Assembly (NCBI RefSeq): GCF_034376665.1
Contig: NZ_JAXMJI010000032.1
Coordinates: 1-14,558 of the forward strand
Length of the DNA stretch: 14,558 nucleotides
Source: Allopontixanthobacter sp034376665
GTDB taxonomy: Bacteria > Pseudomonadota > Alphaproteobacteria > Sphingomonadales > Sphingomonadaceae
Direction of reading: 5' to 3'
The notes beneath the pieces are model-generated. The model was not told the DNA's origin and did not search any database. It saw only the letters and a program-made list of their open reading frames with translations. Positions 1-7,145 of the stretch are shown here, piece after piece. Both the position numbers and the translations under genes were made by a program. How positions within the stretch are numbered: position 1 is the first letter of the stretch; each line of letters starts with the position of its first letter.

Positions 1-59
1 TGAAAGGTTTCAGCAAGCACGACAAATTGTTCCGTATGCGGGGTAGAATGGTGCGCCGG
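1..59. other. Short flank downstream of purH
   Basis: These bases follow the purH stop codon on the minus strand. I see no hairpin with a T-tract and no convincing start of a further gene. The next gene presumably lies outside the window. Confidence 0.4.
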
Positions 60-1649
60 TCAGTGCCGGAAATGCCGCATCCCGGTGAAAATCATCGCCA
101 GGCCCGCATCATTGGCGGCATCGATAACTTCCTGATCGCGCCGCGAACCGCCCGGCTGGATCACCGCCGTCGCCCCGGCTTCGGCCGCCGTCAGCAGCCC
201 GTCGGCAAAGGGGAAGAACGCGTCCGAAGCAACCGCGCTGCCGGCAGTGCGGGGCTGGCTCCACCCGTGGGTTTCGGCGGCTTCGGCGGCTTTCAGTGCA
301 GCGATGCGCGAACTGTCGCGGCGGTTCATCTGGCCCGCGCCGATGCCCGCGGTCACGCCGTCCCTGGCATAGACGATCGCGTTCGATTTCACGTGCCGGG
401 CCACAGTCCAGGCGAACAGGCAGTCCTTCAACTCCTGTTCGGTCGGGGCGCGCTTGGTGACGACCTTGAGATCGTCCGGACCGATCGCGCCATTGTCGCG
501 GTCCTGCACCAGAATGCCGCCGGCGATGATCGCAAGGGTCTGTCCCGAACGGCGCGGATCGGGCAAATCGCCCGTTATCAGCAGGCGCAGGTTCTTCTTT
601 CTGGCAAACACCGCGCGCGCGGCGTCGTCGGCTCCCGGCGCGACCACGACTTCGGTGAAAATCTGGCAAATCGCCTCCGCCGTGGGGCCGTCCAGCGGGA
701 CGTTGCAGGCGACGATCCCGCCGAAGGCCGACACGCTGTCGCATTGCAGCGCCTCTTGCCACGCCTCGAGCAAAGTCGGGCGCTGGGCCACGCCGCAGGG
801 GTTGGCGTGCTTGACGATTACCACCGCCGGGGCTGCGCCGCGAAATTCGGCGGCCAGTTCGAAGGCAGCGTTGGCATCGTTGTAATTGTTGTAGCTGAGT
901 TCCTTGCCCTGAATCTGCTCCGCCTGGGGCAGTCCCTGCGTGTGCGGCCCGGCGGGAAGATACAGCGCCGCATCCTGATGCGGATTCTCACCGTAACGCA
1001 GCGTGCCGACGAGCTTGCGGGTCATGCTGACCATTGGCGGGAATTTCTGCCCTTGGTCGGCAAACGCGAACCACTGGCTGATCATCGAATCGTACGCCGC
1101 CGTGGCTGCGAACGCCTTGGCCGCCAATGCCTTGCGGAAGCGGATCGACGTTGCGCCGCCGGATTGCGCCAGTTCATCCAGCAGAGCCGGATAGTCGGAC
1201 GGGTCGGTGACTATGGTGACATATGCGTGGTTCTTGGCTGCGCTGCGCACCATACTCGGCCCGCCGATGTCGATTTTCTCGATCACCTCGTCCCGCGCGG
1301 CACCTTTTGCCAGCGTCGCCTCGAACGGGTAGAGATTTACCACCACCAGGTCGATTGCGCCGATCCCGTGCTGTTCCATCGCGGCGGCGTGTTCCGGGTT
1401 GTCCCGCACCGCCAGCAGGCCGCCGTGGACCAACGGATGCAACGTCTTGACCCGCCCGTCCATCATTTCGGGGAACCCCGTGATCTCGGACACATCCCGG
1501 ACCTTCAGGCCCGCATCGCGCAGCGCCGCAGCGGTGCCGCCGGTCGACACCAGCTCCACGCCCAGCGCGGCCAGCGCCTGTCCCAGCTCCGCCAATCCGC
1601 TCTTGTCGGACACCGACAGCAGTGCCCGTCTGATCGTCACATTACCCAC
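60..1649 (-). CDS. purH: Bifunctional AICAR formyltransferase / IMP cyclohydrolase PurH
   Basis: This cytoplasmic enzyme performs the last two steps of de novo purine synthesis: formylation of AICAR by 10-formyl-tetrahydrofolate, then ring closure to IMP. The 529-residue length is normal for the family. The N-terminal cyclohydrolase (MGS-like) domain shows ALLSVSDKSGL at residues 9-19, STGGT at 35-39 and KTLHP at 68-72. The transformylase domain shows RYGENPHQ at 218-225, GKELSYNNYNDANAA at 248-262 and the catalytic Lys-His pair K280-H281 in VKHANPCG. The start is GTG, and the chosen frame begins MGNVTIRRALLSV; a second GTG three codons later is an alternative. It lies six bases after the heparinase-like gene, so it is probably the last gene of an rpe/heparinase-like/purH operon. 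No good Shine-Dalgarno lies at normal spacing (an AGGA is 17 bases away), which suggests reinitiation from the upstream gene. Confidence 0.97.
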   Translation of the reverse strand: MGNVTIRRALLSVSDKSGLAELGQALAALGVELVSTGGTAAALRDAGLKVRDVSEITGFPEMMDGRVKTLHPLVHGGLLAVRDNPEHAAAMEQHGIGAIDLVVVNLYPFEATLAKGAARDEVIEKIDIGGPSMVRSAAKNHAYVTIVTDPSDYPALLDELAQSGGATSIRFRKALAAKAFAATAAYDSMISQWFAFADQGQKFPPMVSMTRKLVGTLRYGENPHQDAALYLPAGPHTQGLPQAEQIQGKELSYNNYNDANAAFELAAEFRGAAPAVVIVKHANPCGVAQRPTLLEAWQEALQCDSVSAFGGIVACNVPLDGPTAEAICQIFTEVVVAPGADDAARAVFARKKNLRLLITGDLPDPRRSGQTLAIIAGGILVQDRDNGAIGPDDLKVVTKRAPTEQELKDCLFAWTVARHVKSNAIVYARDGVTAGIGAGQMNRRDSSRIAALKAAEAAETHGWSQPRTAGSAVASDAFFPFADGLLTAAEAGATAVIQPGGSRRDQEVIDAANDAGLAMIFTGMRHFRH

Positions 1650-1655
1650 GTGAAA

Positions 1656-3545
1656 CTATCCCATTTTCCTGAGCAGCCAGGAGAAATTTCCTCCGCTGCG
1701 CGATGTCAGCCCCTGCAGCACCAACTGCTGGATCGGCTGCGGCCGTCCCTGTCCGTCGACCCACATGCTTTCCTCGATATCCAGCACGCCGTCGCACGAG
1801 GTAGTGCCCAACCGGAACTGCCAATAGGTGCCGTCGGGCAAGGCCAGTCCGGCGCCCTTGCGGTCTTCCGACAAACCCAGTTCGATGCCCGGACCGATGT
1901 GGAACCGGATCGCGAATTCGATCTTGCCGCGCTTGCCCTTGCCCGAAGGCACCAGCAGATCCTCGCCGCGGAGTTCGCTGCCGTCGTCGCGCAGGATCAG
2001 GATCCGGCGATGCACCAGGCCAAATCGCGCGGCATAGCCGTCGTGGCTCGCCTCGACGCGCGACGCCTTGCCATTTTCCAGCTCCAGCGCCCGCCGGTTG
2101 ACCTCGACTTCCTCGACCCCCTTGCCGAGCTTGCCGTTGATCATCACCGCCGTGGAATTGGCGTTGTCGAGCGCCAGGGTGGAATGGGCGGCGGTGGCGC
2201 GCAATCCCTGTTCGATCCGGATCGGGGTTTGCCCTCCGGCGAAGCCTGCTCCGCCGCAATTGACGATGATCCGCCGCCCTTCGCAGGACATTTCGAAGGC
2301 GAGGGTGGACGCGCAGCCGGACCGGGCATGGCGCGCCCGCGGCGGCGGCGCGGCGTCGAACTGCAGGATCGTCTTGCCGCCGTTGAGCCGCTGATACCCC
2401 CATTGGCGAATGTCCTGAAGCGGGCGGCTGCGCACGCCGCTCGCCTCGATCAGCGCGGCCACCCGGTCGGCCTGCACCCCGCCCGCGCCCTGCCAGCTGC
2501 CCAGCCCGCCATCGCCGTGCATCAGCGCCAGCAGCGGCGGAACCAGCAGGGACAGCATGGCATCCAGCGCAGCAGGCGTCTCGCGCCCCGCCGCCCGGTA
2601 GCAGGCGATCAGCTTCACCAGCAGTCCGATGGCGTCCATCTGCGCAATCGGGCTGCGCGACAGCACGCCGCCATCGTCGGCAACGAGTTCGCCCAGTGCG
2701 CGGATCAACCCCGCTTCGCCGAACAGGCGGCGCGGCTTGCCCTCAGGCAGCAGCAGGCCTGCGGCTGTTATTGCGCACCAGCCGGCGACTTCGCCCAGCA
2801 CATCGTCGCTGCGGGTCACGTTGCGGTCCAGCCAGCGGGCCGTATGGCTGATCGCTTCCAGCGCGTCGGAGCGGACGCGTTCGTTCTGGCCCGAAAGGAT
2901 AAGCGGCGCATGGACCAGCCAGTTGAGCAGCCGGTGACCGGCGTGTTCGACGTTCCATGCGGGACCCTTGCCGATACCCGGTCCGGTGCCGGGTGCCTTT
3001 TTCGCCGTGCCGTTTGCCGCCAGCCAGGCGGCGAGCACACGTTCCGCGGTGGGCGCACAATCTTCGCGCGGCGCGCTGGCGGCAAGATCCCCGAGCCACG
3101 AAAACCCGTGCACCACTCGCTCGAACGGCGCGGTCAGCCGGGCCTGCGGGGAGAAATCCATCTGGCCGATCGGTGTCTTGACCCCGTGGATCAGAAAATG
3201 CCCCATGCGCAGGGCAACACCCGCGGCTCGGTCGCTTTCCAGAGGGCATTTGACGGTCGCCAGCATCCGGGTGCGCGCCGGCTTGGTGAAGGGCGAAGTC
3301 AGGGTAGAAGGCGGCACCCCCAGCCGGTATGCAAGCCGGATCAGCCGCTCTCCGGGGCTGATCGCAGGCGGGGCGAAATCCGTCAGTACCAGCGATTTGC
3401 CGGGCTCGAGGATCGGGCCAGCCTCACCGGATTCCGGCGACTGCGTAACCAGGGCTTCGTCCACTTCACGGCCCAGCGGCATCGCGCTTCCATCCCCTGT
3501 GACCGCCTGATCGCGGGTCCGATCTTCTACCACGTAATCAACCAT
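1656..3545 (-). CDS. Heparinase II/III family protein
   Basis: A 629-residue protein of the heparinase II/III-like fold: a helical toroid (about residues 60-370) followed by a beta-sandwich (about 371-600). Seen marks are FSWLGDL (148-154), HRLLNWLVHAPLIL (204-217), FDAAPPP near 394-400, and TLAFEMS followed by RIIVNCG near 414-428. The start was set at MVDYVVEDRT rather than 39 codons further upstream because its ATG shares one base with the rpe stop (TGATG), a typical translational coupling; the longer frame would run deep into rpe. There is no signal peptide, so the protein is probably cytoplasmic, unlike secreted heparin lyases. Proteins of this type sit next to purH in many alphaproteobacteria and their substrate is not established; a link to cell-envelope or glycosaminoglycan-like polymer turnover is only inference. 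C411 appears to stand where many relatives have a histidine. Confidence 0.88.
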   Translation of the reverse strand: MVDYVVEDRTRDQAVTGDGSAMPLGREVDEALVTQSPESGEAGPILEPGKSLVLTDFAPPAISPGERLIRLAYRLGVPPSTLTSPFTKPARTRMLATVKCPLESDRAAGVALRMGHFLIHGVKTPIGQMDFSPQARLTAPFERVVHGFSWLGDLAASAPREDCAPTAERVLAAWLAANGTAKKAPGTGPGIGKGPAWNVEHAGHRLLNWLVHAPLILSGQNERVRSDALEAISHTARWLDRNVTRSDDVLGEVAGWCAITAAGLLLPEGKPRRLFGEAGLIRALGELVADDGGVLSRSPIAQMDAIGLLVKLIACYRAAGRETPAALDAMLSLLVPPLLALMHGDGGLGSWQGAGGVQADRVAALIEASGVRSRPLQDIRQWGYQRLNGGKTILQFDAAPPPRARHARSGCASTLAFEMSCEGRRIIVNCGGAGFAGGQTPIRIEQGLRATAAHSTLALDNANSTAVMINGKLGKGVEEVEVNRRALELENGKASRVEASHDGYAARFGLVHRRILILRDDGSELRGEDLLVPSGKGKRGKIEFAIRFHIGPGIELGLSEDRKGAGLALPDGTYWQFRLGTTSCDGVLDIEESMWVDGQGRPQPIQQLVLQGLTSRSGGNFSWLLRKMG

Positions 3546-4219
3546 CAGGCGTGTCCCCCGCCTGGTCCGCGCAGTGCCGCGATGTTGGCGGCATAATGTT
3601 CCGGCCCGCCCTTGAAGGTAGCCGATCCGGCGACCAGCACATCCGCCCCTGCCTCGACGCACAGCCGCGCCGTTTCGGCATTGACCCCGCCGTCCACCTC
3701 CAGCCGGATGTCGCGCCCCGTCTTGTCGATCATCCTGCGCACCGCCTCGATCTTGCCGAGCTGGCGGTCGATGAAGCTCTGCCCGCCGAAGCCCGGGTTG
3801 ACGCTCATCACCAGCACCAGATCGATATCATCGATCAGATAGTCGAGCATCTTGGCGGGCGTACCGGGGTTGAGCGAGATACCCGCCAGTTTCCCCAGCC
3901 CCTTGATCGCCTGCACCGTGCGGTGGATGTGCGGGCCGGCCTCGGGATGCACGGTAATGATGTCGGCACCGGCGTCGGCGAAGGCCTCCAGATAGGCGTC
4001 CACCGGGCTGATCATCAGATGCACGTCGAATGTCTTCCGGGTATGCGGCCGCAGGGCCTTCACCACATCCGGACCGATGGTGATGTTGGGGACGTAATGG
4101 CCGTCCATCACATCGATATGGATCCAGTCCGCGCCGGCGGCGTCAATGCTGCGCACCTCTTCCCCGAGCCGCGCGAAATCGGCGGACAGGATGGAGGGTG
4201 AAATCAGCGGCTGGGCCAT
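3545..4219 (-). CDS. rpe: Ribulose-phosphate 3-epimerase
   Basis: This enzyme interconverts D-ribulose 5-phosphate and D-xylulose 5-phosphate in the pentose phosphate and related pathways. The 224 residues form a complete TIM barrel of standard length. Expected active-site residues are visible: S9 in SPSILSADF, metal ligands H34 and D36 in HIDVMDG, H67 in DVHLM, and D176 in EVDGG, plus the phosphate-binding loop NPGFGGQ at 141-147 and VAGSATFKG near the C-terminus. The ATG start is preceded only by a weak purine-rich stretch. It is the first gene of a minus-strand operon, and its stop overlaps the start of the heparinase-like gene by one base. The ribose 5-phosphate pool it helps set also feeds purine synthesis, giving a loose metabolic link with purH in the same unit. 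Confidence 0.97.
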   Translation of the reverse strand: MAQPLISPSILSADFARLGEEVRSIDAAGADWIHIDVMDGHYVPNITIGPDVVKALRPHTRKTFDVHLMISPVDAYLEAFADAGADIITVHPEAGPHIHRTVQAIKGLGKLAGISLNPGTPAKMLDYLIDDIDLVLVMSVNPGFGGQSFIDRQLGKIEAVRRMIDKTGRDIRLEVDGGVNAETARLCVEAGADVLVAGSATFKGGPEHYAANIAALRGPGGGHA

Positions 4220-4545
4220 TGTCGAACGCTTCTTTCAGGTAAACCGGCACAAGTGTGGTTCACTATCCGGTTAGGGGGGAGCTTACTGCGCCGCAAGCAC
4301 CCATCGGCGGCTTTTCCACACCGGTTCCGCCCTTTTTCCTGCCCGGGGCAAATGCCCGATTCCAAATTCGACTGGATGAATGCGCGGCAATGGTGCAATT
4401 CAGCGGTAATTCATAGTCTGGCGGGCAATTGAACGCCATATCTCGCGAGGATCCGGAGCCGGCCGATACGCTGCTAATCCATCCTCCCCAGCGCGTTCCC
4501 CGCGCTATGGGACATATTCACCCGATGACCGAATAGGGAAACCGA
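4220..4545. promoter_or_regulatory. Divergent intergenic region between rpe and the DUF2141 gene
   Basis: These 326 bases separate two divergently read genes and must hold both promoters. I found no hexamer pair good enough to name as a promoter on either strand. A nested inverted repeat (4242-4272) lies just upstream of rpe and is listed separately. On the plus strand, AGGGA at 4535-4539 is a good ribosome-binding site for the ATG at 4546. The rest shows no gene; the short open frames here have no recognisable product. Confidence 0.5.
4242..4272 (-). promoter_or_regulatory. Nested inverted repeat upstream of rpe
   Basis: AACCGG (4242-4247) pairs with CCGGTT (4267-4272), and inside it AGTG (4252-4255) pairs with CACT (4261-4264) around a five-base loop. 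It lies 22 bases before the rpe start codon, so it could be an operator or a structured 5' leader. The pairing is imperfect (4- and 2-base internal bulges), so chance is possible. Confidence 0.3.
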
Positions 4546-5046
4546 ATGACCACACGTTCTTCTGCTTTGAAAACCGTTGTATTGGCGCTCGCAACCGGCA
4601 GCCTTGGCCTGTCCGTTTCCGCAGCAGCGCAATACAACCAGGTCTTGAGCAACGATCTGGCCAAATGTTCTACGGGCGCGGGCCCCGCCGTGAAAGTCAC
4701 CGTGCAGGGCATCAAGCAGGCGAGCGGCAAGATTCGCGTGCAGAGCTATAACGGAACCAAGTCCGACTGGCTGGAAAAGGGCCGCTGGCTGACACGGATC
4801 GAAGCGCCCGCCAAAAGCGGAACCATGACCTTCTGCGTTCCGGTGCCGTCCAGCGGCACCTACGGCATTGCCGTGCGCCACGACGTGAACGGCAACGGCA
4901 AGACCGACATCCGCGAAGATGGCGGGGCCATGTCGAACAATCCCAGCATCAATATCTTCAATCTGGGCAAGCCGGGTTACCAGAAGACCGCATTCAACGT
5001 CGGCAGCGGTGTGACCGCGATCAGCATCACCATGAAATATTTCTAG
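4546..5046 (+). CDS. Secreted DUF2141 family protein
   Basis: A 166-residue protein of the DUF2141 family, whose function is unknown. Residues 1-28 form a signal peptide (Arg/Lys-containing start, hydrophobic VVLALATGSLGLSV core, AAA before the likely cleavage site), so the mature protein should be periplasmic or outside. The family hallmark is seen at 111-132: RHDVNGNGKTD then GGAMSNN, an acidic, calcium-loop-like turn followed by SNN. Cysteines C41 and C97 are the only two in the mature chain and may form a disulfide. AGGGA six bases before the ATG supports the start. The gene stands alone, divergent from rpe, and its stop codon interlocks with that of the convergent gene downstream (shared CTAG). 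The mature chain looks like an all-beta fold. Confidence 0.85.
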   Translation: MTTRSSALKTVVLALATGSLGLSVSAAAQYNQVLSNDLAKCSTGAGPAVKVTVQGIKQASGKIRVQSYNGTKSDWLEKGRWLTRIEAPAKSGTMTFCVPVPSSGTYGIAVRHDVNGNGKTDIREDGGAMSNNPSINIFNLGKPGYQKTAFNVGSGVTAISITMKYF

Positions 5047-5960
5047 GATTTGCGCCTGCGCCACAGGCTGAACAGGACCCCCGGCGCCGCCATCAGCGGG
5101 TGCTTTTCCCGCCACGGGGTAATCTCAACCGCAATTCCGGTATGGCGTTCCAGTTTCCACGCGCCGTAACGGGCAGCGCCCTCGAAGGTGGTCGTGGCCT
5201 TGACCAGCCGCAACAGGTTGAGCGGCTTGCCCAGACGCCGCCGCGCCGCCCACCAGTGCAGGATCTTCCGGCGGTGCTCCGGTTCCAGATGAGGTGTCAG
5301 CCGCGCGCCGTCGCGGTCATACGCGATGTTCTGCGCCGACAGGGCAAGCGGCAATAATCCGGCGAAATGATCGCGGTTGACCGAGAGGATTGAATCTTCC
5401 CGCCCCGGCTTTTCGACCCGCAGTTCGGCCTTGTAGGTCGCCCGGAACAGCGCCCGCCAGTAATCCTCCGCCGTTCCGCTGCCGGGCCCCAGCGCGACCG
5501 CCAGCCGTGCCGCGGTACAGGCAGCGGCGGCGACGGCTTCGGCTACGGCCCGGCGGACTGTTTCGTCCGCGTTCCACACCAGCGCGCAGGGTTGCACGAA
5601 CCGGGCCCAGATCGTCGTATCGCGGCGCGTGCCCCGGGCTGCCTCGGCAAAGGTGGACAGCGCCATTGCCGCGACCTTCGCCCGCAGGACCTGTCCGCCG
5701 AATTCCCGTTCATGATAGCTGACCCGCGGCCAGATCCGTTCCCGCTGCGGACCCGGCATCAGCAGGTAGAAATCGAGCACGCCGTCGAGCGAGCCGGTGC
5801 GCAGGTTCGAGCCATAGTACAGCGCGGCTACCGCGCCCGCATCGCGGGCCAGCCACGCTGCGAACTCGGCCACCGCTGGATCGACGGGCGCGGCCAGGGC
5901 TGCTTCGATCCGGCCCGTCAGCGCCGTGCCGGGCGGCAAGCCGGAGGATTTACCGGTCAA
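5043..5960 (-). CDS. Putative Tam41/Mmp37-like nucleotidyltransferase (CDP-lipid synthase candidate)
   Basis: A 305-residue protein without an obvious annotation. Its layout resembles the Tam41/Mmp37 family, peripheral CDP-diacylglycerol synthases that use CTP and phosphatidic acid in mitochondria. YYGSN (48-52) followed by an acidic strand ending in LDFYLLM (D63) matches the nucleotidyltransferase GS...D pattern. FRATYKAELRVE (172-183) resembles the Tam41 LSYxGDxRxxxGE segment. KATTTFEGAARYGAWKL (254-270) resembles the Tam41 C-terminal IKGVFTAGxxKSIKYxxxKL stretch. This comparison is from memory, not an alignment. The C-terminus is basic and hydrophobic (VLFSLWRRRKS), suited to membrane contact. 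The start is TTG, chosen because it forms a TTGA overlap with the lipid kinase stop; another TTG at codon 8 is possible, and no Shine-Dalgarno is visible. Pairing with a DAG-kinase-family gene supports a lipid role. Alternative: an unrelated nucleotidyltransferase-fold protein. Confidence 0.55.
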   Translation of the reverse strand: MTGKSSGLPPGTALTGRIEAALAAPVDPAVAEFAAWLARDAGAVAALYYGSNLRTGSLDGVLDFYLLMPGPQRERIWPRVSYHEREFGGQVLRAKVAAMALSTFAEAARGTRRDTTIWARFVQPCALVWNADETVRRAVAEAVAAAACTAARLAVALGPGSGTAEDYWRALFRATYKAELRVEKPGREDSILSVNRDHFAGLLPLALSAQNIAYDRDGARLTPHLEPEHRRKILHWWAARRRLGKPLNLLRLVKATTTFEGAARYGAWKLERHTGIAVEITPWREKHPLMAAPGVLFSLWRRRKS

Positions 5961-7006
5961 GGTACGACGAAGTGCAGTTCCGGTCCCTCTGTCACGTGGT
6001 ACCGGCCTGCAGGAAAAATCTCGCCATCAAGGATGAACCCGTCATCCAGCGTCAGTTCGAACTCGTCGGCCCTGGCGAAATGGACGCCGGAGCGCCCTAT
6101 CCAGCCGGGCGCATTGCCGACCACAATCGCGGGGACCATCGCCAGCGTCCGGCGGCGGGCCTTGTCCATGACCGTGACGCGCAGACCGTCCCGATAGGGG
6201 CCGAACAATTTCATCCCCAGGGGGAGCCGCCCGAGTGTGGACGCGATCAGGATCCAGCGCTGCGCGGGGTCGCCAAAGCCGCTATGCGGCATCGGATCGC
6301 GGTTCGGCCCGAGTAGCAGCTGCATCCCGGTCCCGCGCCGCCAGCGATTGCGCGTACTGCCAAGCAGGGCCTGCGCCACGCCCCACACGGCGGTAACCCC
6401 CACCGCGAGACTGTTGAACGCGCCCAGGCGGTGCGCGTCCTGCCCCGCCTTGATCCCGGTCTTGAACGCGCCCGCGCCCAGAATGAACCCCATCATCGGC
6501 GGCGGACTGTCCTCCGCCGATCCGGACGCGGGGAGCGGGGTCATTACGATACCGCGCCGATGAACACGCCGGCCCTGTTCGAACGCGGCGATCACCCCGG
6601 CCAGGGTCCAGTCGGCCGGAGCGCCGAGATCGACATTGAGGGCGTTGGTCTTGCCGCGCGGCAGCACGGCGAGGGCGGGCCAGTCGTCACCCCATACCTT
6701 CAGCCCACTGGACAGGACATCGCGGACGGTCCCGTCGCCGCCGTTCATGACCAGAAGTTCGACCCCCCGCCGCTTGAAATCGGCCAGTGTCGCAGGCAGG
6801 TCGCCGTGACCGGCCGGTTCGGCCACAATGACGTCGGCCGGGTGCCCACCGGCAGAAACGGGCAGGTCGGCCGCCGCCTCCGCCGGGTGGCGGCGTTTGA
6901 GATTGTGGTGGCTGTGCCGGTTGTAGATCACGCCCACCACCGGAGCCGGGCGGGGTGTGCCGTCCCATTCCGGCAGTGGCGGAAATTGTTGCTTGGCGAA
7001 CGTCAT
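5957..7006 (-). CDS. Diacylglycerol kinase catalytic domain family lipid kinase
   Basis: A 349-residue soluble lipid kinase of the DAGK-catalytic family, which phosphorylates diacylglycerol, sphingoid bases or related lipid alcohols with ATP. Visible motifs are NRHSHHN (29-35) in place of the usual N-P-x-S-G first loop, the nucleotide-binding NGGDGT (88-93), LPRGKTNALN (115-124) for the P-x-GT-x-N segment, and DGE (327-329) in the C-terminal beta domain. There is no signal peptide. The ATG start has only a weak ribosome-binding site. Its stop overlaps the start of the Tam41-like gene by four bases, so the two are probably co-translated: kinase product (a lipid phosphate) would be the substrate of the second enzyme. 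The real lipid cannot be read from sequence; in a sphingomonad a sphingoid-base kinase is an alternative. Confidence 0.88.
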   Translation of the reverse strand: MTFAKQQFPPLPEWDGTPRPAPVVGVIYNRHSHHNLKRRHPAEAAADLPVSAGGHPADVIVAEPAGHGDLPATLADFKRRGVELLVMNGGDGTVRDVLSSGLKVWGDDWPALAVLPRGKTNALNVDLGAPADWTLAGVIAAFEQGRRVHRRGIVMTPLPASGSAEDSPPPMMGFILGAGAFKTGIKAGQDAHRLGAFNSLAVGVTAVWGVAQALLGSTRNRWRRGTGMQLLLGPNRDPMPHSGFGDPAQRWILIASTLGRLPLGMKLFGPYRDGLRVTVMDKARRRTLAMVPAIVVGNAPGWIGRSGVHFARADEFELTLDDGFILDGEIFPAGRYHVTEGPELHFVVP

Positions 7007-7145
7007 GGCCGGGCCGCGTTAGCAAGGAAACCGGGCCTGCTCCACAAGAGATATTCCACAAATCTTGCCGCAACCCGGCGTTCGGCCCGATTTTATCCGC
7101 CAAATCAGGGGCGACGCGGCGCATTTAATCCGTTAGTGTCCGCCG
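7007..7145. promoter_or_regulatory. Divergent promoter region between lipid kinase and M20D amidohydrolase
   Basis: This 139-bp region separates two divergent operons. On the plus strand TTTAAT (7124-7129) matches five of six -10 positions and would place transcription start about ten bases before the amidohydrolase ATG, giving a very short leader with no Shine-Dalgarno; no good -35 is seen. On the minus strand TAAAAT (7095-7090) is a candidate -10. A direct repeat TCCACAA occurs at 7041-7047 and 7055-7061. Confidence 0.35.

Noticed and set aside
27..3596. Uninterrupted 1189-codon plus-strand frame
   Set aside because: It lies antisense to purH and the heparinase-like gene, both with clear family motifs. 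The Arg/Gln/His-rich product with no recognisable domain is typical of a GC-rich shadow frame.
4346..4357. GGGCA-AA-TGCCC inverted repeat as a terminator
   Set aside because: A two-base loop cannot form a normal hairpin, no T-tract follows, and no gene ends here.
4204..4398. 64-codon minus-strand frame upstream of rpe
   Set aside because: It overlaps the rpe start in another frame, has no ribosome-binding site and no recognisable sequence.
4525..4536. Three-codon upstream frame (ATG ACC GAA TAG) before the DUF2141 gene
   Set aside because: It has no ribosome-binding site of its own and such short frames are expected by chance.
7041..7101. DnaA-box-like sites (TATTCCACA, TTATCCGCC)
   Set aside because: Each differs at two positions from TTATCCACA and the setting shows no origin features such as dnaA/dnaN or AT-rich unwinding DNA.
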